The notes beneath the pieces were generated by a model. It ran no database searches. It saw nothing but the letters and a program-made list of their open reading frames with translations, and was not told the origin of the DNA. A DNA stretch of 64,000 nt from Rotaria sordida (taxonomy: Eukaryota; Rotifera; Eurotatoria; Philodinida; Philodinidae): NCBI GenBank assembly GCA_905250125.1, contig CAJNOL010000722.1, forward strand, positions 1-64,000. The letters run 5' to 3'. The position numbers were made by a program, and so were the translations under genes. Positions 12,008 through 25,800 of this stretch are shown piece by piece. Every line of letters begins with the position of its first letter. Within the stretch, counting starts at the first letter, position 1.

Positions 12008-15000
12008 TGTATTATACTAAAAATTTTTGTTTGAGTAATCTAATGTAAGAATTCAACGACTAATCTAAAAAGATATTTTTTTTTACATGTAGTTTTCTTT
12101 TGCAAATAATTAATTGCAGAATAAATTTTGGTTTTCATTCTTTGTTGTTGAATCGATCGAAGTATTGAGAGTTAGTTCTTCAATTTCAGAAGTGATATTT
12201 GAGAATTTTAATTATATTTTAGCAGTATACTTCCATGGATAGTCAACGACAAAAATTTGTTTAAAAAAGTTTTAATTGTAGTCTGTGAGTATTCTCTTTG
12301 AAATGATCTGTACCCAATGAAACAAAGAATTACTTGAAAAGAATTACTGCATTAAAAATAAAACAGAACTGACTATAACAGAATCAAAACACACACATAT
12401 ATATATGACACATGAAAGCCGAGAGAAAAAGAAAAAGAATGTTATTGCAGATAAAATACTTTCAAAAGCAAGTATAACAAAAGAAAGAGAGTGAGAACGA
12501 TGTGATCGTTGACACAGTCTATATTTTCTAATACCTTGTGGTGGTCCTTTTCGTATAAAATTTCTAACACTTCATCAACAAATGACGTTATTTCGATCAA
12601 AATGAAGAAAAAACAGTTTAATTGCTTTAGGTTCTTGACATTTTTCAATATTTTGATCCTAACGATCAATGAAAGTATCCAGCAAAAAAGCATAATATGA
12701 GCGTAAATAATATCGAAGAACAGAATACTAAAAACTCTAGCTTTCTCCGTTCTAAGTGTATCCTAACTACTTTCAAACATCGAAAAGTTCGATATAAATT
12801 TTTCTTATGTCTCGAATATAATACTTGATGTCTTGATACCATTTTCCGTTTTTACTCTTAATAACATTTGATCGTTTTTCAACTTCTCTCGTTAAGAAAA
12901 ATATTTTTAGTAGAAAGAGCAGTTATTTTTTACCTGTTTACGTGAGCAAGCATCAACAAAAATTTGTTTTTTTACTTGAGTTTTTGCGTTATAGACTTGA
13001 TGAAAAGGAACATTGCTGTGATTCATTCTGTGGGATTAAAAGTATTTTTATTATTGACACAACGTCACGTGAGCACCGAAGGCAAAAAACCAACAAGAGA
13101 AACACACTTGCATATAAGATGGTGAAATATCGTTACAATGATGACTAAGAAAAGTTGAGAGTTGTGAAATTTTTCATGTTGACATTCATACAAAAAAAAT
13201 TTTTGCTTAATATATCGACGATGAGAAAATTGTGAAATGGTGAGAAATCATTGAGGAATAAACTCAATGAGAATGTTGAGTTCTCTAGATGAAGACTAAG
13301 GGATCTGAAACTAAAACATGATCTTAATCCTATCTCATAAAGCAATTGAAATACAGAGACTGTTCATTGAAAATATTCTTATTAATTCTAACCTTATCGA
13401 GTATTAAACTGTCCATTAGACAGAGTTCCCTTAGTATTCAAACCCAAAGACAATTAATAATGAATTCAATCGAAATACAAGGCAGATCATGGATAAATCA
13501 TAATATGATTCGAAAAAAGAATGAGAACAGATAGTTTCCCATCTAAAATTCTTTACTCACTAAATTTCTTTTGTCAAATCTTGCTGCTAAATTTACGCAA
13601 ACACGAGCATGTGTCAAAAACAAATCACTGCATCCAGGACAATAATAATATTTTTCTATTTTTCCTTTTTTTTCATTCGCTGTGGATGAATGATTTTATA
13701 TTTTTTCTTTGCTTCCTCTTTTTATTATAAACATTGAGAGAAACGAGACAGACTCTGACTCACTATTTACAGAAAAGAAAAAGAAAAAAAAATTAGCCAA
13801 AAAAAAGAAAACTGAAGACTATATACAGGTAATCAAAACAAAATATCGAAATAATTTCACTTTCATATTTTTCAATTTATGCATTCGCTGAAGTAATGAG
13901 CGGCCTATAAAGAATAAAGATCTGCGTACGTGCTCAATATATCGTCTCTAGTTTTCACTGATGCAGACTAAACTTTTTTCAAAAAATTCAAATGCTTATT
14001 TTATGCAATAAAGTTTCATTATAGAAATTCTTGAACATACTAATTCGATAGAGTTTTTGAAGTTCTACAAAATCGATAGTACAATTTGTCCATGTAGTCC
14101 GATATAAATAAAGCACAACTGTATTTTTGTATTTGAAAGTCATTGATGTTGTATGTCAGTACTATTACTATAGTAACTATTTTTGCTTGTTTTTATTTCT
14201 ATGATATCTATTTGTATATAGTTTTATAGAGAATTATATGCTAAATCTTTTGACAAAAAAAGAAAAAGTTCAGTTAGAGTCTAGGAAAATTGGAGAAAAT
14301 ATGAAAACTCTCATTCTTTGTGAGCCATCGATTATGCTTACTTTATTCTATCATGGATAAAAATTTGTAATAAAAATTAAAAATAAAATCGATGTGCGAT
14401 GCAATCTCACATTGACGATAGAAGAAAGACAAGTTTTTCAACTTTACACTATCATATGATTATATTTAATTCTCAATTTTACGAATTTGAAATATTTCTC
14501 TAATTAATTGACGATTCTTAATCGATAATTGGAATCAGTGATTAAATTTGATTTATCGTTGATTTTCGAAAAATTATATGTTGTATCACAATTACGATAA
14601 AATCTGATTTAAGCACTGATTTTTTACGAAATACGAGTAATCATGATTTTACGTTGGCTTTTGTTTTTTTGATAATCACCACGATTTTCACAGTATGGAC
14701 TCTTTTAATTAACTACATAGAGATATGGCGTGAATTAAGTATTGTCTTCTTGTTTGATTTTCATTGTAAGCAATACCGACTTAGTCTAGAATAAAACTAA
14801 ATGTTTTGAAAGTCCGTCAAAACTGTCTGCATCCATATGTTTACATAAAATAATATAAAATCTCATTCTTTGAATATATTCTTTGGTAGCATCAACAACA
14901 AAGGAAGTGAGATATTTATCAAAGTGAACGATATATTCGAAAAAACTACTCTATTGTCAAGAAATGTGTCAATTATTTTTCTTTTACTTTTTTCGCTATC

Positions 15001-15336
15001 GAACTTTATTCGAAAGCTCGTAGAATAAAACATTGCCTACGAATAGAATACTGTGAAATTGTTTTCCAAAAAGATTAAACGGAATAATGGTACACGGAAG
15101 GTAATGAGAAGCATGGGTATGGAACTCTTCTTTTCTAACACCGAAACCATAGCTGATAATTTCCTTTTTTATTTTTATTTATTTATTCAAAGTATTTATT
15201 TTGTACGATGCATAGCTTCACAAGTGAAATGTCTGATATCTATTGATTTTATATAGTTTGAAGTAAATCGGTATAATATACATAGTACTGAGTAATCGTA
15301 GGATTTTTAAATGATAAATACTTTATAACACTATCA
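12008..15336. other. Long gene-free stretch
   Basis: About 3.3 kb upstream of SKP1 without a supportable gene. Several short open frames on both strands (12.4-13.9 kb and near 15.1 kb) are low-complexity Phe/Ile/Lys-rich translations typical of AT-rich noncoding DNA. No repeat family was recognised. Confidence 0.5.
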
Positions 15337-16045
15337 TCAAAATGTTGCTTTTATTAATATCAAATGAAGATGAATAGGTAATGTATCAATAAAAAGGTCC
15401 TTTACTAACATAACATTAGATGGATGTGAAATCTTGATTCCATTAGGTATACCGATAGTTCCACTCTTGAATCCAGGTCTTCAATCCATCAGTAAACCGC
15501 TAAATGTATCAAGACCATATACTAGTTCACTTTTGTTACCACAAAATGCATTTTTTTCATATTGCAATATGAAATAAAGTAGAATCACGAAAGACACCAA
15601 ATTCCATTCGTAAACCATCAAAAGATGGTTTTATCATATCTTTATATGAAGAATTATGAAATATTGTATGAATAGAGTCACTTCTTGGAATAAATCAATG
15701 AGACATAAAAGGTATTTTCGAGTATTCTCAATGAACTCGACTAAAGTTAAATAGTTTTTTCGATATATATATGACAATTTTGAAGCATCACTTTCATTTG
15801 TATATGCACTTTTATTATCCAATTTTTTTCGCTTGTAATTTTCTTAATTGATCATGTATAAATATACTTCCATCAGTTCGATAACATAGTTTTTCAGATG
15901 GATTAAGTAATTTCATGAAATGCTTCATAATAGCTTTTCTGATAATAATATGTGATTTAGATATAATAAATAATAATTCAGAACATATAAGAATCACCAA
16001 TAATAGCAATGATTTTTTTTTCCCTTGATTATTAATCCTTTTCAA
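15337..16045 (-). pseudogene. Decayed TylF-type SAM-dependent O-methyltransferase
   Basis: On the minus strand an ORF starts at 16045 with a basic residue run and a hydrophobic segment, then breaks near 15818. The similarity continues in another frame (to about 15700). It then shifts again to give DGLRMEFGVFRDSTLFHIA near 15600-15550. After a further break comes LVYGLDTFSGLLMD, an in-frame TGA where a Trp is expected, then RPGFKSGTIGIPNGIK and later LFIDTLP. These blocks match the order of TylF/MycF-like class I methyltransferases: glycine loop, acidic SAM-contact region, GLP segment. I count at least three frameshifts and one stop, so no functional enzyme can be made. Such enzymes are mostly bacterial; an animal copy may be an acquired gene now lost. 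Identification rests on short blocks. Confidence 0.55.
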
Positions 16046-18476
16046 TAGTAATCATAACTATTTTTCTCGTATACTTTGCTTAGTTATGCTGATATTTTCA
16101 ATAATCATCAACTTGCTTGATACAGCATCGTTCTAAATTCTATATCATATTTATGAACAGATTTTGAATAAAAATCTAATTATCTGAAAATATCGAAAAA
16201 AAAAACATAAGTAGAGAAAGTCAATAATCAATTCAAGATTTTTCGTTGATGCTGTCTAAAATATCAAGTTAAAAAGGGAATGAGTAACTCATATACAATT
16301 CGATAATTTAATCACTTATTTAAGATATAGGAGACTTTTGTAAAGCTCACCAGCGTAAAAGGTCAGAGATCTACCCAAGCAGACAAAAAAACACTTATGA
16401 AAATTTCGACCATTTGCGAGTGCTAATCACGGTTCCCAATTATCATTCAAAAAAGGCAGCGGGAAACTGATCACTTCTTACACTAAGTAAAATTTTTGAC
16501 AGTTTATGCGTTACAAATTCTTAGTCAATCTGGCATCTACTTACTGTAAATATTTCTCACTCACAATCGAGAACCGCGATTAACATCTTAAAACACTCAG
16601 ATTTTCCGTGCTTTTACACGCTTCTTTATTTTTTCTCTATCTTTATGCCTTTTCTTATATGTTTTTTCAATGAGCTTTTTGTTCATGTATATGATTCATA
16701 TAATATTAATAAATGATAAGTAGACAGATAGATCTGTCTCGTTACCTGTTAACTTACTTACAAACCCGTTTAGCAATCAATCTACCTATATAATTACTTA
16801 TCTATGTAATTGCCTATCTATCCAACTATCTTAAAAAGCAATAAAACAATTAACAGATCGTTAACAGAAATAATAAAGTCAAGAAAACATCTTCAAAGTC
16901 ATTCATTTATGATAATAATAAATGGTATTAAAAAGACGTACATTTTTCATTGAAGAAAATCGTGCTGAGTCATATACAATACTAAAATAAAGTGCTTAAA
17001 TCATTCTTGTAATAAATATTCAATCGATACCAAACGAATGCCATATAGCAAAAAAAAGCTGTTATTGTAAACCACCATTGTAGTAAAGTGTGAAATGAAA
17101 AAGATTTCTTCTTCCATTCTGATTATAAATATTTGACTTTATCAGGTGTGAATGTTACATCTACATCGTTGTTCTTGGACGTTTTTTTCTCCATCTTCCT
17201 ATCCTCCATTATCACGAATATTAACAAAAAGAGAAAATTTAGTCAAGTATAAAAATAATTATGTCTATGAGAAAAACTTTCATGTATATGGTAGTAGACA
17301 AGGAAAACACATCGGAAGAGAATGCAGACAGAAAGATATTAAAACAAATAAGACTATAAGATAAAAACAAAATAATACTTTACTTCTTTTTCATATCGTT
17401 TCTCCTTAGATGAATACAAAAACGAATAACTCACATAGTGAAGAATTGATATGCAGAGAATAGGGAATCGCTTATTTTATTTTTTTTAATTTTCTTTGAA
17501 ATCTTTTGTCAAGACCAAACAATCGATTTATATAGATTTATTGAACTAAAACTGTCCTAGTTGTGTCGATATAAAGACATATAATTTTCTTATTACTTTT
17601 TAATAGAAAATTATAGTTATAAACTATGAAATATTCAAAAAAAAATGTTTTATAGAATCGAACAATTTTCTACTATGAACTTTAGTTTTCTTATTTTAAG
17701 CTTATGCATAAGTGTACTAGCCGAAGTCAATATTAAACTTCCATTTATTTTGAATATTTTGTTGCCTTTTCGATAATTGGTAGTTTTCTAGCTTGAATTA
17801 TATTGAATTGCATGTCATACACATATTCATATTATCATTAAAATCTGAATGAAAAAGATGCAATCATGCGATACATACACAGTAAAAAATTCAATCAATC
17901 AATCATAAACAAATCTTCTTTTATGAAAGTTCAAGTTTGATGAACGATCTTTCTAATGAAAATATTCTATCAATAGCAGATGATAAATCATTCTAATTGA
18001 TAGAAATATATATGAGAAATACGATGAGTAATAACTGTCTGTTTCATATTATTCTTAATGAAAATAATGCTATATTTAGCATTCTATGACATTTATTTAT
18101 AGATCAAAAGAAATTTGTAATTAATATTCAATAACTTCTTAACTATTAACCTTCTTTTTTCCATTTTATTACAGAACACAAAGAATAAAAGTTTAAATAT
18201 TCTATCTAATATCACAAATGAATTGTTTAGCAAATATTTTAGAATTTCAATACTGATATTATAAGAATTATTCATTATTCTTATCACACATTTCTAAGAC
18301 GAACATAAAAAGAAAAAAAATATATATACAGATACAAATAAGAAAAATGATACAATAATCCAGTAAATATAAGTATAGTTTTAATATGACAAAAAGAAAA
18401 CACAAGAGAGAAAAATTTTATTACCGGTATTAATATTGACGGAAGAAAGAAAGAAAGAAAGAAAGAAACTTTTTTT
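16046..18476. other. Gene-free stretch with a GAAA microsatellite
   Basis: No gene seen. A (GAAA)n tract of about 24 bp lies at 18447-18470, directly after the stop codon side of the small-heat-shock-like gene. The ORF at 17152-17364 shows no coding features I trust. Confidence 0.5.
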
Positions 18477-21160
18477 TTAATTTAACGTTGGTAATTCAAT
18501 ACGAATAAAATTATCTTTAAGAAATATGACACGTAAATGAGTATAATCATATCTATGATCTTTTGGTAGACGACAATAACGTGATGTTGAACGTATTATT
18601 ATTTTATTTTGTTGCTGTTGTTGTTCATATTGTGATAATAAATTTCTCTCTTGTTGTTCAATAAAAAGTTTTAATAAATTTAATTCTGAATCAGCTTGTA
18701 TACGTATAGAATCCATTAATGTTTCAAATGGTAAACGAATATGATATATAAGAAGAGGTGGAATATCATTTGTAAATGTATATTGTCCATCCCATATAGT
18801 TGGTGTAGATATTGTATTAAAACGATTGATTATATCACTTACACTTTTTGTATCTGTATTTTGTTGTGATGATATTGTTGATTCACCAATATGAATTAAA
18901 GTTCGATTATTATTTAATGTTTCAATTGTATTTAGAGGAGTAATATTATTATTATTATTATTATTATACATTATTCGCTGATTATTAGATATGAGTGACG
19001 GTGATATCTTCTCTTGTTGCAGGTCTATCGAAAAGAAAAACATAAAAATAATTTGAATAGAACTTAGTGAAGAAAAACAAAAAAAAAATAATAAATGGCA
19101 CACCATGCTGGGAAAGAACAACATCATATACACACGAACCGTGCTAAAAAGACAAGAAATTTCTTTTAGGGCGATAAAGCCCTACTGAACCAATCAGCAA
19201 CTGCTTTGAGCTGACTTAGAAGTGCTGAAAAAAAAACACTTTAAAAGAGTTAATAAACATTCATATATACACACAGAATTAGAAATATATAGTTAGTTGA
19301 TTTATTTCTTTTTTATTTTGATTAACTACCTGCTTGTTCGTTCATCGCGTCGATGACTCCGACATGCAATGTATTAGAAAATTAATTAGATATAATGTGC
19401 ATGTAAAAAAAAGAAAAACCTACATCAGCTCAAGAATGATTTTTTTTTTTTATCATCAATACTTTTTTTCTAAAGAACTTTTTGTTAACTATTTAACAAT
19501 TGACAATATATAGTCTAATCGATAAGATCTGAATTCAAGTTATGATAATGAAAATGACATTTTTGTAGTTTATAATAAAATCCTTTTTTTTTTTCACAAT
19601 GTTTAGTTATCTAGACTTATTAACCTACCTCCATCATTCCTTGTCGATGTTAAAGTAGAATCTGTTGATGATAGTGGTTCTGGTGATAGAGGTGATGTTG
19701 ATTGAAGAATTGGAGATGATGAAGATTTTATTTTTTGTTGTTCAATTTTTCTCTTTCGTTTAATATCTTCCCATGCCCATAATTGATATTTACCTTCAAC
19801 AATTAATTGTCCATCTTCAGTTAAATAAGCAACAATTGTTTCATCATCAACAATATCAGGTACTAATAATTCTGTTTTAAATTCATGTTTACGATAATTT
19901 CCACGTTTATCTGTTGGTTCTATTGTATGACAATGTATTAAAATTTTTGGTCCTTCTAATTGTACACTTATATCTGATGTATCATAGGTTTTACCAATAG
20001 GTACACGCATTTCATATAAATTTATATCACTATCATCAGATAATGAATCATTATTTGACGATGTACGTGTTAAATTATATGATTTTTTCGTTGAATCATC
20101 AATAATATCATTTATTAATAATGTTGATGGTGTATATGGTGCAGATTGATTGGAAATATTTGACTACAAAAAATAAAATAAAATAAAATAAAATAAATGT
20201 TTGACTTTTTTTTTCTTTTTAAATAAAAACCTGTTCAGTTGGAATAGGACGAGTAGGTAAACGTAATTCATCTAATGATTCACATGATGAACTAATTGAT
20301 GGTTCTCGTCGTCTTTGTACAACAGGTCGAACAACAATTCGACGTGATGATTCACGTTTAATAGGATGTTGTCGACGTAATTTACAAGAATTTCGTGTAT
20401 CATTATTAAGATCAATTGATGATGAGGGAATATTATGCATGATATTATTTCCCAAAGATGGCGGAGTACTGGTAGCCATAAGCGGATGCTGTCAAATAAA
20501 GAAATAACAACGTGCAACTAGGTTTTCTTTTTTTTTTCTTTTTCTATGCGTGTGCACTTTGAAACGTCAACTTCCCTAGAGTCATGATCGAGGTTTGAGA
20601 ATAAGAAAAAAAAATCTTACTGTTCTTTCTTTCACATTTAATGTGTATATTATTTATATATTTGCATACAATTATTTACTTGTTTTATTAACATAACGTA
20701 CCTGTAAATTGGTTCGATATTTTGAATGATAATTTTGTTGTATACTATCATTTGTTGTTGATCGTTGATTATATGTAGGCTTTAAAAGTTTCGAAGATGG
20801 CGTTGAAAATACTGGTGGTGTATATCTGAGTTGATCAATTGAATGTGATCGTGCATAATTTAGAACGGATGAAGTTGTTATTGGTGGTGGTGGTGGTTGT
20901 GGTCGATGAGTATAACCATGACCTTGTACTTCAAGTGATGGTAGAACAGTAAGATGAGGATTTGTTGATGATATGAGATCAAGTGAACGACTAGTTAAAC
21001 GATTAAGATTCGATGATGATGCTACACGTGCTTGATTTTGTAATTGTGCTAAATGTTGTTGTTGTTCAATACGACGATATTGATGATCTAATGCAAATAG
21101 TTCTTCTACCGATAAACCTAATGGCCGTTGAGTCGATGATTGCGAAGAGGTGACCAACAT
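18477..21160 (-). CDS. Protein with two alpha-crystallin (HSP20)-like domains and long disordered arms
   Basis: Four exons (21160-20702, 20488-20231, 20163-19629, 19024-18477) splice in frame to 599 aa. Residues 1-285 are Ser/Gln/Pro-rich, with a PPPPP run and an Arg-rich patch, and look disordered. Around residue 288-380 is an alpha-crystallin-like domain: EMRVPIGKTYDTSDISVQLE, then HEFKTELLVPDIVDDETIVA and LTEDGQLIVEGKYQLW. The C-terminal ~95 residues repeat the pattern: YHIRLPFETLMDSIRI, an insert with poly-Gln, then YCRLPKDHRYDY and LKDNFIRIELP. This second domain is interrupted and weaker. A poly-Asn run from an ATT microsatellite sits between them. HSP20 domains bind unfolded clients, but the long N-terminus is unlike ordinary small heat-shock proteins; a scaffold role is equally possible. 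The 5' end may have an additional noncoding exon. Confidence 0.7.
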
Positions 21161-22394
21161 GTTGCTCTGTCTAAAGTAAAATTCACTACTCTTCGTCTAT
21201 TCAAATCATATAAAGAATGAAACAAAACGAAACGAAAAAAAAAAAAAGAGAACAACTTTTCATTTTCTTTTGTCTCTCTTTCATTAAACAAACGAATCAA
21301 ACTCAACCAACGAAAAAGGATAGAAAGAAGAGAAAAAACAGAACAAAAGATGAGGTCGAGATGAGAAAAAAAAAAGAAAAACGAGAAGAGAAGAAAAAAA
21401 AAATCTAGAGAATCGTCATCTATCCAACTCGAAGAGCATGCGCGACTCTATTTGCCATTTCTGTATTCTGTTACTATTCTTTTACGCCTTCTAATTACTT
21501 CTTTAAAGACGAGAAAGACACTCTTGTAAATTTATACAATATAACGAACGCAAACTTCTGTGTATGTCTTGCGTATAGAGAACAGTTGTGGATATACATA
21601 TATATACGTATATAAGATGTTGAATTCTTGCCTATGTATACATATTGATACTCATGGTATAAACACAAATATGGCGACAATATAATATTGACAAGACATG
21701 GCTGACGCTAGCAAGCGTCCAATAATCAAATGATAGAAAAAAAGAAAAAAACGAAGAAGAATCATAGTGATGACAATGATTAACTGAAGATACAGAAATA
21801 TTTATCGTTAAAAGAAAAAGCTTATTTTGCAGTTCGTTTAAATGTCATTTACACAAGTGATAAAAAAATAAAAATAAAAACCCATCTATATCTACCTTTT
21901 CTTATTTTTAAAGATTACTGATATTTACAGTCTACCATATGTTATTTATATGCATATATTTACTCTTGTATTTTTTTTTCTCTAATGCATATATATATAT
22001 ATCATATTTTAAATTTTGTACTATTATGTTGATAGTGATTTCAATTAAATACGATATACATCTATAATTAACTCTATGTGAATTTCACACTGACCATCGA
22101 TTAGATAATATAAATAAAAAAAAAAAATTGTGTTTTTTTTTCTTTTTCTTCTTCTCTTTGACATTAACATGGTTGATCGAATGATGTCTTAAATGAAACT
22201 CAATTAACTCAGTAGGTGGATGTGAACAATAACATAAATCTGAAATAAGATAAAATAAAACAAAAAAAACAAAAACTATACCGGCATATCGATCGCATGC
22301 TGAGTAGATGTGTTTTTTTTTCTATCTACCCATGTCGAATGTAGAGATCGACATATATATAAATAGCAAGAAAAATTCATTGAAAAATATAATA
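21161..22394. other. Intergenic region, purine-rich tracts
   Basis: Upstream of the HSP20-like gene the plus strand is very purine-rich (about 21210-21410, AAAG/GAGA tracts). The rest is AT-rich with TATA microsatellite near 21990. No gene is supported. Confidence 0.5.
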
Positions 22395-22724
22395 ATGTCG
22401 TTTGCACCATGTTTATGTAGTACACCAAAATTTGTTCATATTATTAATCAACCATCACATTTTATCATAGCAGCTCCAATTATATTTAAAAATGAAAATC
22501 AACGACAACAAACAAAATCAAAAACTTCTTCATATTGTCGTCCATTAAAAAAATGTCATCGTTATCATTCGAAACAATCCAATGCAAGTACTGCTATCAA
22601 TCGACAACAACATTTTGATAATGATATTACAATTCATAATAATCAACAACATATTTTTTTCTGTTTACCCTTTAGTCTTTTTCATATATCTAAACGAAGA
22701 CAACATCGTCCATGTCATGTATAA
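22395..22724 (+). CDS. Small hypothetical protein, possibly real
   Basis: A 109-aa ORF from the ATG at 22395; the same frame opens at an earlier ATG at 22308, but that leader is low-complexity. The translation uses His, Asn, Gln, Cys and Arg in a way that resembles coding DNA of this genome: MSFAPCLCSTPKF at the start, an RRQHRPCHV end. A hydrophobic segment near residues 15-30 and another near 90-100 are visible. No domain is recognised. It is followed by A-rich sequence. It sits between the HSP20-like gene and the 3' end of RANBP3, both on the other strand. It could be a chance ORF. Confidence 0.3.
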   Translation: MSFAPCLCSTPKFVHIINQPSHFIIAAPIIFKNENQRQQTKSKTSSYCRPLKKCHRYHSKQSNASTAINRQQHFDNDITIHNNQQHIFFCLPFSLFHISKRRQHRPCHV

Positions 22725-22894
22725 AAAAAAACAAAAAAAACAAAACAAAACAAAAAAATCTACATGTATATAATCTAGACTTCTGTTTCTTTTTTTTTCA
22801 GTATAATAATAATAATAATAATAAATGAATAAAAATAACAACAAATAAGAATTTTTTCTGACATCTGGTATTGTTTTTTTTTGTTTTGTTTTTA

Positions 22895-25800
22895 TTAACT
22901 ATTAGCAGTTTCTTGTTCATTTGATTTGGGACGTCCTTCAATAGAATCATCTTCACTTGTCAATCGATTAGTATCGTTATTGACTTCTTGATATTCTTCA
23001 ACTAACCTAGAATAAAAGAAGATTTCTTCTAGATTGATTTTTGTTTTCAGAGAAGTTGTTTATTAGTATTAAAATAGAAAATAAATTTTTACATATATAT
23101 TGTAGAAAAAAGAAGAAAACAATTCCTTTGAAAATAGATTTGTTTTTTTTTTATTAAAAATATGTTCGATTGTGTAATAAAAAGAACGCAATATAATGTA
23201 ATCCCATATATTTTCATTCGTGGGTATGTTTTATTAACTTTTTTTTTTCATGCATAATTCAACATATTACGTATTATGAGGATCAGAATTTTATGGAAAT
23301 ATATACTTTTGCTTTCTTGTTTTTTATTATTTTTACTACATTCTATTTTGAAATTGATTCGTAATTTTATATTTATGATAGACAAACAACATTGAAAATA
23401 ATTCAGTAAGATCTCTCATTTTCGTTTGCAATTGTATATTAAAATGTAGAACATAAGATTACTTTCAACAAGTATGTTGTTGAGAAGATTGTTATTATTT
23501 ATGAGATAATAAATAAGTGTTTTATTGCTTGTAATGTCCAGGTTTTATTATATACATATATATATATGGCAAGTGAGTTTAGACGTTAGTCGAGATTGGA
23601 ATAGTGTTTCATAATTCTGTAAAAAAAAATATCGAGAGTACATAAACAAAAAAAATTTTTTTTTTTTTTTGTTGATATAATTTGATTATATTTCGAAGTT
23701 TACTTGATAATAGAGATATGTTTAGACTGTTATTCTATACATAAATAATAATAAGTTGACTATATTTATTTTGTTCAATAAAATAAATATTTCGACAACA
23801 TTTTTTTTCATCTCGAGAATATGGGAATATTGAATGATTGATGAAAGTTTTTGAAAAAATGTTATGTTTTTTTTTTTAAGTATTTAGTCAGATGAGCAGG
23901 AAGTTGATGTCGATGACTTTTAAAAAGAAGGATGAGAATAGCACGAAATATGTACCTTATATAATTATGATATTAGAACATAATTAATGATTGGAAGCAC
24001 AAATGACATCGAAAGTTAAATGTTTGGTCTAAAAAATACTGGAATTGATGATATCGTGATAAATTTTTTGAATCAGATTTAGAAAACATGAAAACTTTTT
24101 TATTTATGTTTTTTTGTAAAAATCTTGTCTAAATCAATTAGTTCGTCTTGTTTTCATGGATTCCAAACTCAATTGAATTCTTCATGTCAACTATGACATA
24201 TACATTTTTTCCTGAAAGAAAAATCATTTATAAATAGAATTTCTCTTTTTAAGTTCATTACGCTCCATGAATTTTATGTTTACTAACGAAGGGATTATTC
24301 ACAGACTCTATGCTTTCTCTCATAAAACTTAATGTAAATTCTATGTACTTTGATTTTTTTGAAAGATCATTTGTATTTTCTGATATATCTGAATCACTTT
24401 TTGAATGAGATCGTTTTCGTTGAGCAGTTAATAAATTTTCTTTAGGAGATGAATCATCAAGAACAACAACATCCGATGATGCACTTGTATTACTACTGTT
24501 TGTCTAAAATTCAAAAAATAAAAAATATATATCTTAAAGAAAAAAAACAGAAGAGATAACATACTGATGTATTGATATTTGTTGTTGATACTTGTTGTCG
24601 TTCGATAATTTGAATACGTGATTTTAATTCTTTACATAGATTACTACAATCATTTGCTGAAGCCTTGAAAGGAAATGATAAAGATTTGATATTTATTTTA
24701 AAGAAATCTTACTTTAATAATAAATATTCGTAATTGTGATTCATCTTGAGCACCAAATCGTACTGAACGATCAGTAGCTCGTTCAACAGTCATTTTTGGA
24801 AAAATAGGTGAATTAAGAATAACACGAAATGATTTATCAAGTCTCATAACTAAAAAAGAAAAAGCAAAACAAAAATGTCATTTCAAACTTTTTCTTGCAT
24901 CATCAAGCAGTTTGTAATTCTGCAGTGTTTTAAAACAACGTTTGAATATCCTCGTAAAGTGGGACTTCATATTTCATTATATATACCTAAAACAACATAC
25001 TCTACAAAATGAAATAATTGATAAAGTCTATTCGGGATGAGAATTTTCTGATTCTCATTGACATAAAATTGCTGTCAATATATTCAATCGATCTATTTTT
25101 ATACATTATCATATTTCTGTATTTGAGTGTTATAATTCGAACTATATATATATATATGAAGAAGCTTTTCACAAGTTTGAACCATTCGATGTTGATACCC
25201 ACGACATATCGTTTCATTATTTATTTAAAGACAAGCATATGCAGATTTTATTTTCTGGAAGTATGGATTTAGTTTAAGGGACCTCTCCCTTGGAAAATCG
25301 AATTTTTCAAAAAAAATATCGAAGTTGACTTTTTATCACAGAAAGATGCAGCGAAATTTCCTCTTTCAGAATATGTATGGCTTTTCGGGAAAATGACCGG
25401 ATTTTCAAAGACTTATCACATGAAACTTTGACTCTACTGCCATATCTTCGGAGAAATTTTCGTGGTCTTTAAAGCTTTTCAGTTTTGGAAAAACTCTGTT
25501 GCCACTTGGATTATCATTGAATAGAACATTTTTATATTAACCAGCGTGTCAGATAGCATTAACTACCTTCATCTATCACGTATTTTAAAACGGTCCACTG
25601 GAATCTATTAAAAATGTATCTCATTGTAATATGATTTGTTCTGGATTTGAATAAAAAAATTCATTTCTAAAACTTCTTTAGTATTTTTCTCACTGAAAAA
25701 TTGAAATAACTCCCACTCAACTCGGAGCATTACCAATGTTTTGTTTTTGTTTTAAAGATCTTAATCAGACCTAACTTTTCGTCGGACGGATTTTTGATAC

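Noticed and set aside
12442..13891. Cluster of short ORFs on both strands
   Set aside because: Lys/Phe/Ile-rich translations without motifs; typical of AT-rich noncoding DNA.
24258..24348. Read-through end of RANBP3 exon 9 as the main C-terminus
   Set aside because: A good GT donor at 24348 and an in-frame acidic final exon fit better; kept only as an alternative.
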